Assembly: GCA_031277535.1 (NCBI GenBank) | Contig: JAITMD010000008.1 | Span: 124,001-188,000 of the forward strand | Origin: Flavobacteriaceae bacterium | Lineage (GTDB): Bacteria; Bacteroidota; Bacteroidia; Flavobacteriales; Flavobacteriaceae | Direction: 5' to 3' | Length of the DNA stretch: 64,000 bases | In this document: one piece after another, positions 27,962 through 37,587 of the stretch | Position numbering within the stretch: position 1 is the first letter of the stretch | Layout of the letters: every line of letters starts with the position of its first letter | Made by a program: the position numbers and the translations under genes | Notes under the pieces: model-generated | Seen by the model: the letters and a program-made list of their open reading frames with translations, nothing else | Database searches by the model: none | Told to the model about the DNA's origin: nothing

Positions 27962-28347
27962 TCCTTTCCCTTTTGTAACGAAAGTACAACTTTTAAATTT
28001 TACTACTCAATACTACTAACGATAAATTAACAAGCATTCATTGATCGTTTTGTTAGTCAAACAACAAATCAATTAACCCTCTATTCTTATTGTTTTACTT
28101 TCACTTGCTTCGAGTACGCTTTTGGTACGCTTTTACTCTTCTTCGGAAAACACCCCCTCGATCAAAAGAAAACTGCACGAAGACCGAAGCCGTACAAAAG
28201 AAAAAGTAAATATATAAAAATATCTAATTAAATATCAATACGTTACATTTTTAAATATCAATCAAAAGAAGTCAAAAAAACCACAACAAGTCAAAACTGC
28301 CAAACAGAGTCAAAATAAGGCATTAAAACGGCGCATGACAGCACAGC
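27962..28347. other. Intergenic region with 19-nt-spaced repeats
   Basis: 386 bases upstream of radA and downstream of the UPF0104 gene, with no gene seen. It contains two adjacent copies of GTACGCTTTT (near 28114 and 28125), later GAAGCCGTAC-type sequence that could pair with them, and three copies of AGTCAAAA spaced exactly 19 nt apart. Confidence 0.55.
28270..28315 (-). repeat. Three TTTTGACT repeats at 19-nt spacing
   Basis: AGTCAAAA occurs at 28270-28277, 28289-28296 and 28308-28315 on the plus strand (TTTTGACT on the minus strand). The fixed 19-nt period with unrelated spacers suggests protein-binding sites or overlapping -33-like boxes, although chance in A-rich DNA is possible. Confidence 0.45.
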
Positions 28348-29310
28348 TTACCTTCTACTGTAATAAATCGGTAAAATAAGAAAAGATAGGGCTCCAAACA
28401 AAACAACGATTCCTGTTTGTGTAGTCCATAGTATCCAGCCAAAAGCAGTACCACTCACAGCAGAAACACCATACAACAATAATAACTCGGAGATAACCAG
28501 TGGAAAGGCTCCAAAACCTCCATTGGTAAAAGATACTGCAAAACTACCTGCTACAAAAGCAGACATAACAATTGGGAAAGATAAATTACTTGTTTCTGTT
28601 AAGGCATACATCCCAAAATAAAATGTAGCGATATAGCCAAACCAAATTAGAAATGTATAGAACAAGAAGCCTAATTTATTAGGCATTTTAAAGATGCTTA
28701 CTACCCCAACAGTAAGTCCTTTTACTTTATTTTTTACAAACAATACTGCCTTCCATTTACTAAAATAAAATAAAGCGACTATACCACAACAAGCCACACA
28801 ACCTATACCTGCTATAATTAGAAGTTTTTCAACAGGTACCCTTTGCAACAAAAATTGCTTTAAAACTTGATATTGCATCGCTAAGGCTATAAATACACAA
28901 GCCAACAAACACAATAAATCAATTACTCGCTCTGACACAATAGACCCAAATCCTTTATCGAAAGGTACTTGTTCATACTTTTGTAATACCACTGCACGAG
29001 ATACCTCTCCAGAACGAGGCACTGTAAGATTTAAAAGATACCCTACCGAAATAGCCATAAAGTTGGTGGTTACTGGAATCTTATACCCCATATAGGTAAG
29101 GGCATATTTCCATCGGTAGGCACGAGCCCAAAGACTCAAAATAGAAAAGATTGACGAAATAAAAATATAGTTGTAGTTAGCTCCTTTAAACTGTATCATC
29201 ATCTCGTCAATCTGCTCAGAAGTAAATTGATTAAAAGCGATATAAACCAAAAAAACTCCCAACAAAAGTGGGAGTAAGATATTTTTTATTTTACTTAAAT
29301 TCAATTTCAC
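28348..29310 (-). CDS. UPF0104/lysylphosphatidylglycerol synthase-type membrane protein
   Basis: A polytopic inner-membrane protein of 320 residues with seven to eight helices, matching the transmembrane (flippase-like) domain of MprF/AglD without the catalytic aminoacyl-transferase domain. Motifs typical of the family are RAYRWKYAL near residue 65, PRSGEVSRAVVL near 98, and FTNGGFGAFPL near 260. It may move lipids or isoprenoid-linked sugars; this is inference. It begins 3 nt after the panD stop, so it is expressed with panC-panD. Confidence 0.87.
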   Translation of the reverse strand: MKLNLSKIKNILLPLLLGVFLVYIAFNQFTSEQIDEMMIQFKGANYNYIFISSIFSILSLWARAYRWKYALTYMGYKIPVTTNFMAISVGYLLNLTVPRSGEVSRAVVLQKYEQVPFDKGFGSIVSERVIDLLCLLACVFIALAMQYQVLKQFLLQRVPVEKLLIIAGIGCVACCGIVALFYFSKWKAVLFVKNKVKGLTVGVVSIFKMPNKLGFLFYTFLIWFGYIATFYFGMYALTETSNLSFPIVMSAFVAGSFAVSFTNGGFGAFPLVISELLLLYGVSAVSGTAFGWILWTTQTGIVVLFGALSFLILPIYYSRR

Positions 29311-29313
29311 GAA

Positions 29314-29664
29314 TTATCCTATCGTATTAGTTTCTTCGTTTGGAAAAATAATAGACGGTTTAAATGTCTTAGCTTCTTCAAAGTCCATAATACCATAAGT
29401 TATAATGATAATAATATCACCTTTGTGTACTTTACGTGCGGCAGGACCATTTAAAGTAATTTCACCACTATTTTTAGGGCCAGGAATTGCGTAAGTTTCA
29501 AAACGCTCACCATTATTAATGTTCACAATAGAAACTTTTTCACCTTCAATAATGTTTGAAGCTTCCATTAAAACTTCGTCAATTGTGATACTACCGATAT
29601 AATGTAAATCTGCTCCTGTTACCTTTACTCGGTGAATTTTTGATTTTACTACTTCAACTTGCAT
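29314..29664 (-). CDS. panD: Aspartate 1-decarboxylase
   Basis: A pyruvoyl-dependent enzyme that makes beta-alanine for pantothenate. The 116-residue proenzyme has the self-cleavage site YIGSITID; Gly-Ser cleavage would give the pyruvoyl-capped alpha chain from Ser25. The catalytic Lys/Tyr region [14 protein letters not shown] and the conserved [10 protein letters not shown] and GPAARKV pieces are present. Length is normal. It lies between panC (12 nt upstream) and the UPF0104 gene (3 nt downstream) in one unit. Confidence 0.96.
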   Translation of the reverse strand: MQVEVVKSKIHRVKVTGADLHYIGSITIDEVLMEASNIIEGEKVSIVNINNGERFETYAIPGPKNSGEITLNGPAARKVHKGDIIIIITYGIMDFEEAKTFKPSIIFPNEETNTIG

Positions 29665-29676
29665 TTCGCGTGAGTT

Positions 29677-30534
29677 TTAGTTAAAAGATAAATTGTCAAT
29701 TAAACGAACACCCTCAATATGTGCTACTAAGAAACCTCTATACAAATGTCCTTTTTCTTTATTGACAGCCGTTTTTAGAGTTTCTTCGTCAGCGATTGTA
29801 AAATATTCGAGGTCAAAGTTAGAATTATTTTTAAATTGATTCTCAACAAATTGATTAACTTTTTCTATCTCTTGCGTTTGGAATAATTCTTTAGCTTGTT
29901 TTAATGTTTTATACAAGAAAGTAGCCTCTTCTAATCCTTGCCCAGATACTCTCTCGTTTCTTGAGCTCATCGCTAAGCCATCTGCTGCACGGAAAATATT
30001 TACTCCTACAATTTCAACAGGTATAGCCTCTTTTGCTACCATCTTTCTAATAATCTGTAACTGTTGGAAATCTTTCTCTCCGAAATACGCTTTATTAGGC
30101 AATACTAACTCAAACAATTTCTTCACGATAGTTCCTACACCATCAAAATGTCCAGGGCGTTGTGCTCCTTCCATCTCATGTTCTAATCCGTCAAAGTCAA
30201 AAATAGCTGCCTTTGCATTACCCTCATACATTTCGTCTACAGACGGGGCAAATACAACTATTTTATCAGAAAGAGATTTGATAATTTCCATATCTCTTTC
30301 CAAGGTACGTGGGTACTTTTCTAAATCTTCTGCATTATTAAACTGCGTTGGGTTTACAAAAATACTTACTACCGTACAATCATTTTGTTCTAATGACTGC
30401 TTCATTAGGGATAGGTGTCCATTGTGGATGGCTCCCATTGTAGGCACAAGTCCTACAGCCTGATTACCTTTGCGAAAAGTTTCCAAATACGCTTGTAATT
30501 CGGCTTTTGTACTAAAAAGAAACATTAGCTTCAC
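29677..30534 (-). CDS. panC: Pantothenate synthetase (pantoate-beta-alanine ligase)
   Basis: Joins pantoate and beta-alanine with ATP to form pantothenate, in the cytoplasm. The nucleotidyl-transferase motif HNGH (GAIHNGHLSLM) is present, with the later PTMG (LVPTMGAI), VFAPSVDEMY, FDGVGTIV and YFGEKDFQQ motifs in the expected order. The 285-residue length is normal. A methionine at residue 4 (ATG at 30525) is an equally good start. It is the first gene of panC-panD-UPF0104, and it diverges from the starch-synthase-like gene with promoter boxes for both directions between them. Confidence 0.96.
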   Translation of the reverse strand: MKLMFLFSTKAELQAYLETFRKGNQAVGLVPTMGAIHNGHLSLMKQSLEQNDCTVVSIFVNPTQFNNAEDLEKYPRTLERDMEIIKSLSDKIVVFAPSVDEMYEGNAKAAIFDFDGLEHEMEGAQRPGHFDGVGTIVKKLFELVLPNKAYFGEKDFQQLQIIRKMVAKEAIPVEIVGVNIFRAADGLAMSSRNERVSGQGLEEATFLYKTLKQAKELFQTQEIEKVNQFVENQFKNNSNFDLEYFTIADEETLKTAVNKEKGHLYRGFLVAHIEGVRLIDNLSFN

Positions 30535-30548
30535 GTTTAAAATAATGG

Positions 30549-30579
30549 CAAAATTAGTTAATTAGAAAATAACTCCACA
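30549..30579 (-). promoter_or_regulatory. Possible promoter of panC-panD
   Basis: On the minus strand TAATTTTG (30556-30549) fits the -7 box, and TTTG occurs upstream (30581-30578) at a 21-nt spacing, close to the usual 19-20. It lies 14 nt from the panC ATG. Confidence 0.5.
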
Positions 30580-30587
30580 AAATTTCG

Positions 30588-30595
30588 TAAATTTG
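30588..30595 (+). promoter_or_regulatory. Possible -7 promoter box for the starch-synthase-like/DUF4270/glmS unit
   Basis: TAAATTTG matches TAnnTTTG and is 33 nt upstream of the ATG at 30629. It overlaps an in-frame TTG at 30593, which argues against that upstream start. Confidence 0.45.
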
Positions 30596-30628
30596 TCGAA
30601 TTATTTATTTCCCACAACGAAATTACAA

Positions 30629-31438
30629 ATGACGATGAAAGACAAGAGGATATTATATGTATCATCTGAAGTGGTACCCTATTTAGCTGAAAACGAGGTT
30701 TCTTTAATGTCGTATGATGCTCCAAAAATGATCAATGATCAAGGAGGTCAAATCAGAATTTTTATGCCGCGATATGGTAGTATTAACGAAAGAAGACATC
30801 AATTACACGAAGTTATCAGATTATCAGGGATGAACTTGGTAGTTAATGACATAGATATGCCTTTAATTATTAAAGTTGCCTCAATTCCAAAAGAGCGTAT
30901 TCAGGTTTACTTTATCGACAATGATGAGTATTTCAAAAGAAAAACAACATTTACGGACGATGACGGAACACTATACCCTGACAACGACGAAAGAGCTATT
31001 TTCTTTACAAAAGGTGTTATAGAAACAATTAAAAAATTAAACTGGGTTCCAGACATTATCCATGTTCAAGGATGGATGGCTGCTCTATTACCAGCTTATT
31101 TAAAACACTACTACAAAGACGAATCTATATTTGCAGACACAAAAGTAGTGACTTCTGTGTTTAACGAGGCTTTTGATGGAGTCTTGAATGCAACAATGAA
31201 AGAGAAAGTGGCTTTTGATAAATTACCTGCTGATGTAGTAGAGGATTTCGCGCAAGCAACATTTGAAAACATTATGATTAACGCAATTAAAAACTCTGAC
31301 GGAGTTATTATTGCCTCATCTGAGCTGCCTTCAAATTTAACAAAATTTATAGAATCTTCTGAAAAACCTTTCCTACCTTACACCGCTAAAGAAGGTATGG
31401 CAGAGGCATATACGAACTTCTATCAAAATATTTTATAA
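30629..31438 (+). CDS. Starch/glycogen-synthase N-domain protein, probably catalytically inactive
   Basis: A 269-residue protein matching only the N-terminal half of GT5 glycogen synthase (GlgA). The opening ILYVSSEVVPYL, then IRIFMPRYG, NDERAIFFTKGV and PDIIHVQGWMAALLP, follow GlgA order. Two parts are missing: the glucosyl/ADP-binding K-TGG-L loop after the first strand is replaced by AENEVSLMSYDAP, and the whole C-terminal Rossmann half is absent. Glycosyl transfer is therefore unlikely; a regulatory or structural role is inference. I chose the ATG at 30629 (then a Met at 30635) over a TTG at 30593 inside the promoter. It precedes the DUF4270 gene by 24 nt. Confidence 0.85.
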   Translation: MTMKDKRILYVSSEVVPYLAENEVSLMSYDAPKMINDQGGQIRIFMPRYGSINERRHQLHEVIRLSGMNLVVNDIDMPLIIKVASIPKERIQVYFIDNDEYFKRKTTFTDDDGTLYPDNDERAIFFTKGVIETIKKLNWVPDIIHVQGWMAALLPAYLKHYYKDESIFADTKVVTSVFNEAFDGVLNATMKEKVAFDKLPADVVEDFAQATFENIMINAIKNSDGVIIASSELPSNLTKFIESSEKPFLPYTAKEGMAEAYTNFYQNIL

Positions 31439-31462
31439 TAGTAATTAGCACAAAAAACATAA

Positions 31463-33121
31463 ATGAATCAAAAGCGTATCATTAAAGGTTTATTCCTTGC
31501 TTTAGGAATTTTGGGACTACAATCTTGCGACAAAGATTTTAGCAATGTTGGGGGAGATTTAGTAGGAGATGGTTCTTTAAGAATTGAATCTTATAATGTT
31601 GAAGATTTAGTAACTTACAACCAAGCCTACGGTGCAATGGATACTAAAAATCTTTTAGAAACACCACTTGGTTCAATCAATAGTGATGTATTTGGAAATT
31701 CAACAAGTAGTATCGTAACACAATTACAATACAACAGTACTGGATTTGCAAATATTGGAGAAAACCCAGTAATTGACTCAGTTTATGTTTATGTACCTTA
31801 CTTTTCAAAATTTGACAAAGTAGAAAATGATATTCAATACTATAACTTGACTAATGTTTATGGTAAAGAAACATTTAACTTAGAAGTGTATCAAAACAAC
31901 TATATGTTGCGCGATGCTAATATAGAAACTGGTACAGATAAAAAATACTTCTCGAATACTTCAAACATCTTTGATTCGAATAAAATAGGACCAAAATTAA
32001 ATGATGCTTCACCAGCACAAAGTACAAACTTTGTATTTAAAAACACTCCTATTCAAATTCTTCAGTATGACAAAGATGGAAATCCTGTAATGGATAAAGA
32101 AACGGGAAAAACAAAAGTGAAAGAATCTTTCACACCTGGTATGTGGCTTGATTTAAACAAAGCTCATTTCCAAGATTTGTTTATGAAAAACAAAGACAAA
32201 ATTAAAGATGCAAGTCAATTCAACGACTTGTTTAGAGGTCTTTATTTCAAAGCAACAAACAATAACACTAATGGAGCTATTGGTCTATTAAACTTTAAAG
32301 AAGGTAGATTTGTTGTTAAATACACTTATGATGAAAAGTCAAAAGATGCTGATGGCAAAGAAGTAATCAACAAGCAAAAACGTACAATAAGCCTTACGTT
32401 TGTTAGTGCTCTTGCATCAAACAATCCTTTGTTAAACACAAATATTGCTGTAAACCTTTTTAAACAAACACAAAGTCCAGCTTACCAACAAGCTATTGCA
32501 AAAGCAAACAAAGTAAATGGGGATGATCTTTTATATGTTAAAGGAAATCAAGGTTCTGTAGCTGTAGTAGACTTATTTGGTAAAAATGATGGTAAAGAGT
32601 TGAAAGACTTACGTGAAAAAGGGCTATTAATCAATGATGCGATCTTGACTGTGTATGTGGACGAAAGTATTATGAAAGACGAGTCAAACGCGCCTCGTTT
32701 ACATTTATACAACTTCGAAACAGGACAATATATTGCAGACTTTGTTTTAGATAAAACAGGTAATATGGGTGTAATGAAACCATATTATGGAGGTGTGTTT
32801 GAGAAAAAAGATGAAGCAAACAACAGACCTGGCTTTATTTATAGAATACGTGTAACAAGTCACATTGCAAACTTACTTAAAAACAAAGAAGCTAAAAACT
32901 ATAAATTAGCTATTGCTGTAGCTAATGAATACAATAGTAGCACTGTTGATTTGATGAGTCCAAAATCATTAGAACAAGAGATTGCAAATACACCAAAGAA
33001 CATCAATTTAATCAATCCATTCAGCATTAGCTGTCCAGTTGGAACAGTGCTACATGGTGCGAAATCAAGCAATATTGACAAAAGATTAAGATTAGAAATC
33101 TTTTACACTAAAAAGAATTAA
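31463..33121 (+). CDS. DUF4270 lipoprotein
   Basis: A 552-residue Bacteroidota-specific lipoprotein of unknown function. The N-terminus (basic MNQKR, hydrophobic core, LQSC lipobox at about residue 22) directs lipid anchoring. The mature protein is Asn/Lys-rich with the family's features: GDGSLRIESYNVEDL near the start, IDSVYVYVPY near 105, and a C-terminal FSISCPVGTVLHG block. It lies between the starch-synthase-like gene and glmS (16 nt gap), a set I expect to be conserved in related genomes. No catalytic residues are apparent. Confidence 0.87.
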   Translation: MNQKRIIKGLFLALGILGLQSCDKDFSNVGGDLVGDGSLRIESYNVEDLVTYNQAYGAMDTKNLLETPLGSINSDVFGNSTSSIVTQLQYNSTGFANIGENPVIDSVYVYVPYFSKFDKVENDIQYYNLTNVYGKETFNLEVYQNNYMLRDANIETGTDKKYFSNTSNIFDSNKIGPKLNDASPAQSTNFVFKNTPIQILQYDKDGNPVMDKETGKTKVKESFTPGMWLDLNKAHFQDLFMKNKDKIKDASQFNDLFRGLYFKATNNNTNGAIGLLNFKEGRFVVKYTYDEKSKDADGKEVINKQKRTISLTFVSALASNNPLLNTNIAVNLFKQTQSPAYQQAIAKANKVNGDDLLYVKGNQGSVAVVDLFGKNDGKELKDLREKGLLINDAILTVYVDESIMKDESNAPRLHLYNFETGQYIADFVLDKTGNMGVMKPYYGGVFEKKDEANNRPGFIYRIRVTSHIANLLKNKEAKNYKLAIAVANEYNSSTVDLMSPKSLEQEIANTPKNINLINPFSISCPVGTVLHGAKSSNIDKRLRLEIFYTKKN

Positions 33122-33137
33122 ACAAGGAGAAAAAAAT

Positions 33138-34982
33138 ATGTGTGGAATAGTTGGATATATAGGTCATCGTGACGCTTACCCTGTTATAATTAAAGGATTA
33201 ACAAGACTTGAATATAGAGGATACGATAGTGCTGGAGTAGCTACTTTCGATGGAGAAAAAATAAACCTTTGCAAAACAAAGGGCAAAGTAAGTGACTTAA
33301 TCGAAAAGTCTAACGATGCAGTAAAAGTTGGAACTATTGGTATTGGTCATACACGTTGGGCTACACATGGAGTTCCAAACGATGTAAACTCTCACCCACA
33401 CTTTTCTAATTCTGGTGAATTAGTGATTATTCACAATGGAATTATAGAAAACTACGATTCATTAAAACAAGAATTAATCAAAAGAGGATATACTTTTAAA
33501 TCAGATACTGATACTGAAGTATTAATAAACCTTATTGAAGATATACAAAAAACTCAAAACCTAAAATTAGGTAAAGCAGTACAAGTAGCCTTAAACCAAG
33601 TTGTAGGGGCTTATGCAATTGCTGTAATGGACATCAAAAAACCAGACGAAATTATTGCAGCTCGTTTAGGTAGCCCATTGGCAATTGGTATTGGAGAAAA
33701 TGAATATTTCATTACTTCTGATGCTTCTCCTTTTATTGAGTACACAAATAATGCAATCTACTTAGAAGATGAGGAGATGGCTATTATCAGATTACACAAG
33801 CCATTGCGCATTAGAAAAATCAAAGATGACTCTTTAGTAACTCACTATGTTCAAGAACTACAATTAAACTTAGAGCAAATTGAGAAGAATGGTTATGAGC
33901 ATTTCATGCTAAAAGAGATCTATGAGCAACCAGAAGTAATCAAAGATACTTTCAGAGGTCGTTTAATAGCTGATCAAGGATTAGTAAGAATGGCTGGTAT
34001 TGAAGATAATATCGATAAGTTCTTAAATGCTAAACGCATTATTATAGCTGCTTGTGGTACTTCATGGCATGCTGCTTTGGTTGCAGAATATGTAATTGAA
34101 GAGTTTGCAAGAATACCAGTTGAAGTAGAGTATGCTTCTGAATTCAGATACAGAAACCCTATCATTGATTCAAGTGATGTATTAATTGCTATCTCACAAT
34201 CAGGAGAAACTGCTGATACATTGGCAGCAATTAAATTAGCTAAAGAAAAAGGAGCTTTCGTATTTGGAGTTTGTAACGTCGTAGGATCGTCAATTTCAAG
34301 AGAAACTCATGCTGGAGCTTATACTCACGCAGGACCAGAGATTGGAGTTGCTTCTACAAAAGCGTTTACTACACAAATCACTGTATTAACATTGATTGCT
34401 TTGCGTTTAGCAAAAGCAAAAGGTACATTAGCAAACTCTGAGTATTTAAAATACTTACACGAATTGGAATTAGTACCAGAGCGCGTGGAAGAAGCATTAA
34501 CACAAAATGATACCATTTTAGATATCGCTAAAGTTTACAAAGACTCAACAAATTGCTTATACTTAGGTAGAGGGTACAACTACCCTGTAGCATTAGAAGG
34601 AGCTTTAAAATTAAAAGAGATTTCTTACATTCATGCAGAAGGATATCCAGCTGCAGAAATGAAACATGGACCTATTGCATTAATCGATGAGCATATGCCA
34701 GTAATTGTAATTGCTCCAAATCAAGATCACTACGACAAAGTAGTAAGCAATATCCAAGAGATAAAAGCAAGAAATGGAAAAATTATTGCAGTTGTAACAA
34801 AAGGAGATGTACAAGTAAGAGAATTGGCAGATCACGTAATTGAAGTTCCGGGAATTTCAGAGGCATTGACACCAATCCTTACAACTATTCCACTACAATT
34901 ACTATCTTATCATATTGCAGTTTTAAGAGAATGTAACGTTGACCAACCGCGTAACTTAGCGAAGTCGGTAACTGTTGAATAA
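33138..34982 (+). CDS. glmS: Glutamine-fructose-6-phosphate aminotransferase (isomerizing)
   Basis: Makes glucosamine-6-phosphate from fructose-6-phosphate and glutamine, the first step to UDP-GlcNAc for peptidoglycan and lipid A. The N-terminal Ntn glutaminase domain begins MCGIVGY with the catalytic Cys2; GHTRWATHG follows. Two SIS domains include ACGTSWHAAL and SQSGETADT, with the C-terminal CNVDQPRNLAKSVTVE ending. Its 614-residue length is normal. It is last in a three-gene unit and is followed by a terminator. No glmS ribozyme-like leader is seen, as expected since the gene is internal in an operon. Confidence 0.97.
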   Translation: MCGIVGYIGHRDAYPVIIKGLTRLEYRGYDSAGVATFDGEKINLCKTKGKVSDLIEKSNDAVKVGTIGIGHTRWATHGVPNDVNSHPHFSNSGELVIIHNGIIENYDSLKQELIKRGYTFKSDTDTEVLINLIEDIQKTQNLKLGKAVQVALNQVVGAYAIAVMDIKKPDEIIAARLGSPLAIGIGENEYFITSDASPFIEYTNNAIYLEDEEMAIIRLHKPLRIRKIKDDSLVTHYVQELQLNLEQIEKNGYEHFMLKEIYEQPEVIKDTFRGRLIADQGLVRMAGIEDNIDKFLNAKRIIIAACGTSWHAALVAEYVIEEFARIPVEVEYASEFRYRNPIIDSSDVLIAISQSGETADTLAAIKLAKEKGAFVFGVCNVVGSSISRETHAGAYTHAGPEIGVASTKAFTTQITVLTLIALRLAKAKGTLANSEYLKYLHELELVPERVEEALTQNDTILDIAKVYKDSTNCLYLGRGYNYPVALEGALKLKEISYIHAEGYPAAEMKHGPIALIDEHMPVIVIAPNQDHYDKVVSNIQEIKARNGKIIAVVTKGDVQVRELADHVIEVPGISEALTPILTTIPLQLLSYHIAVLRECNVDQPRNLAKSVTVE

Positions 34983-34990
34983 TCAAACAC

Positions 34991-35022
34991 ATGCGAGTTG
35001 TTTTACGGCTCGCATTTTTTTT
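34991..35022 (+). terminator. Rho-independent terminator after glmS
   Basis: A 7-bp stem (ATGCGAG with CTCGCAT, 11-nt loop) followed by eight T residues, 8 nt beyond the glmS stop. Confidence 0.8.
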
Positions 35023-35044
35023 ATATAAAATAAAAATTCAATCA

Positions 35045-35075
35045 TTTTAATTTTCAGAGAAAAAAACTATCTTTG
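35045..35075 (+). promoter_or_regulatory. Promoter of atpD-atpC
   Basis: TATCTTTG (35068-35075) is a full -7 box, with TTTT exactly 19 nt upstream (35045-35048, three of four -33 positions). It leaves a leader of about 55 nt to the atpD ATG. Confidence 0.6.
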
Positions 35076-35133
35076 CACTTTGAAAAAGTAGAATTTTTCA
35101 CCAAACGTAAATAGCTGTTAAATAAATACATAA

Positions 35134-36648
<1,515 letters not shown>

Positions 36649-36673
36649 TATTCACTCCTAAAAGTTCATTATT

Positions 36674-36955
36674 ATGAAATTAGAAATTGTATCACCTGAA
36701 GCAACACTATTCTCTGGAGAGGTAGTTTCTGTATCAGTTCCTGGTATTAGAGGTGAGTTTCAAATGTTAAATAACCACGCGCCTATTGTATCTATTTTGA
36801 CAAAAGGAGAAGTGAAATTTACAGGAAACAACATTTCTATTGCAGAACAGTTTAGTTCTAAATTTGTAAACGTAAGTAAAGACACTTACCACTTAGCTAT
36901 CAATGCTGGTACAATCGAATTAAACGATAACAAGATTATTATTTTAGCAAACTAA
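36674..36955 (+). CDS. atpC: F1F0 ATP synthase subunit epsilon, short form
   Basis: Central-stalk subunit that couples F1 rotation. The 93 residues correspond to the N-terminal beta-sandwich only (MKLEIVSPEATLFSGEV, LNNHAPIVSILTKGEV). The C-terminal helical hairpin of the roughly 135-residue enteric protein, which inhibits ATP hydrolysis, is absent. The reading frame ends naturally, followed by a terminator, so this is not a frameshift. It follows atpD by 25 nt. Confidence 0.95.
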   Translation: MKLEIVSPEATLFSGEVVSVSVPGIRGEFQMLNNHAPIVSILTKGEVKFTGNNISIAEQFSSKFVNVSKDTYHLAINAGTIELNDNKIIILAN

Positions 36956-36976
36956 GGTTTGTTATACAATATAACA

Positions 36977-37013
36977 AAAAGAGGCTATTCTTAATTGAAT
37001 AGCCTCTTTTCTT
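36977..37013 (+). terminator. Rho-independent terminator after atpC
   Basis: A 14-bp perfect stem (36977-36990 with 36997-37010, loop TTAATT) containing GAGGCTATTC, 21 nt beyond the atpC stop, with T-rich sequence after it. Confidence 0.85.
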
Positions 37014-37396
37014 GTTTATATACGATCGTTATTACTTTCTATTAGCCTTTACTATCTAATGAGTAAACTCTTTCTAAGAATGCTTTAAAAAGCTTTACAG
37101 AGCCATAAGTATATATCTACTAAAAGCACATCCGCTCTAATCAACAACTCACTTTATATTATACATCATCATACTTGTGGTAAATCTTTGTAGTTATTAT
37201 TCAACAACAGATATTCTCTACTAAACCAATATTACTCCTAAAAATAATATTTGCTCAAAAAAATCAGTCAATCTGTATAAAGGAGGACTCTATACCTCTT
37301 ACAGTTTTAAATAGAGCTTTAAAAGTTGTTATTTTTATTCATTAGGTCGTATTGAAACACTCCAAATATCATTTTCATAGACCTTCAAAAAAGACA
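37014..37396. other. Intergenic region without a recognised gene
   Basis: About 380 A+T-rich bases between the atpC terminator and the tRNA terminator. I see no open frame worth calling on either strand and no clear structured element. Confidence 0.6.
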
Positions 37397-37428
37397 ATAA
37401 AAAAAGCCAGACATTTCTGTCTGGCTTT
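37397..37428 (-). terminator. Rho-independent terminator of tRNA-Asn
   Basis: An 11-bp perfect stem (37403-37413 with 37418-37428, loop TTTC on the plus strand) around GCCAGAC, followed on the minus strand by a run of T residues. It lies immediately 3' of the tRNA gene. Confidence 0.9.
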
Positions 37429-37431
37429 CTG

Positions 37432-37505
37432 CTCCCCCTCTTGGGCTCGAACCAAGGACCCTCTGATTAACAGTCAGATGCTCTAACCAACTGAGCTAAG
37501 GAGGA
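37432..37505 (-). tRNA. tRNA-Asn (anticodon GTT)
   Basis: 74 nt on the minus strand, starting TCCTCCTTAGCTCAG. The acceptor arms TCCTCCT and AGGGGGA pair with one G-T wobble. The anticodon loop CTGTTAATC gives GTT. The T arm CTTGG-TTCGAGC-CCAAG is perfect, and the discriminator base is G, as in tRNA-Asn. CCA is not encoded. It is transcribed alone, between its own promoter and terminator. Confidence 0.97.
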
Positions 37506-37529
37506 AGGTGTATTACCTTTATTGCGATG

Positions 37530-37560
37530 CAAATATAGAACGATTTTTTGTTTCTGCAAA
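37530..37560 (-). promoter_or_regulatory. Promoter of tRNA-Asn, exact Bacteroidota consensus
   Basis: On the minus strand TTTG (37560-37557), exactly 19 nt, then TATATTTG (37537-37530), which is TTTG-N19-TAnnTTTG without a mismatch. It is 25 nt upstream of the tRNA 5' end. Confidence 0.75.
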
Positions 37561-37587
37561 CAAAAAAAGTAAAAAAATCAAACTTTT

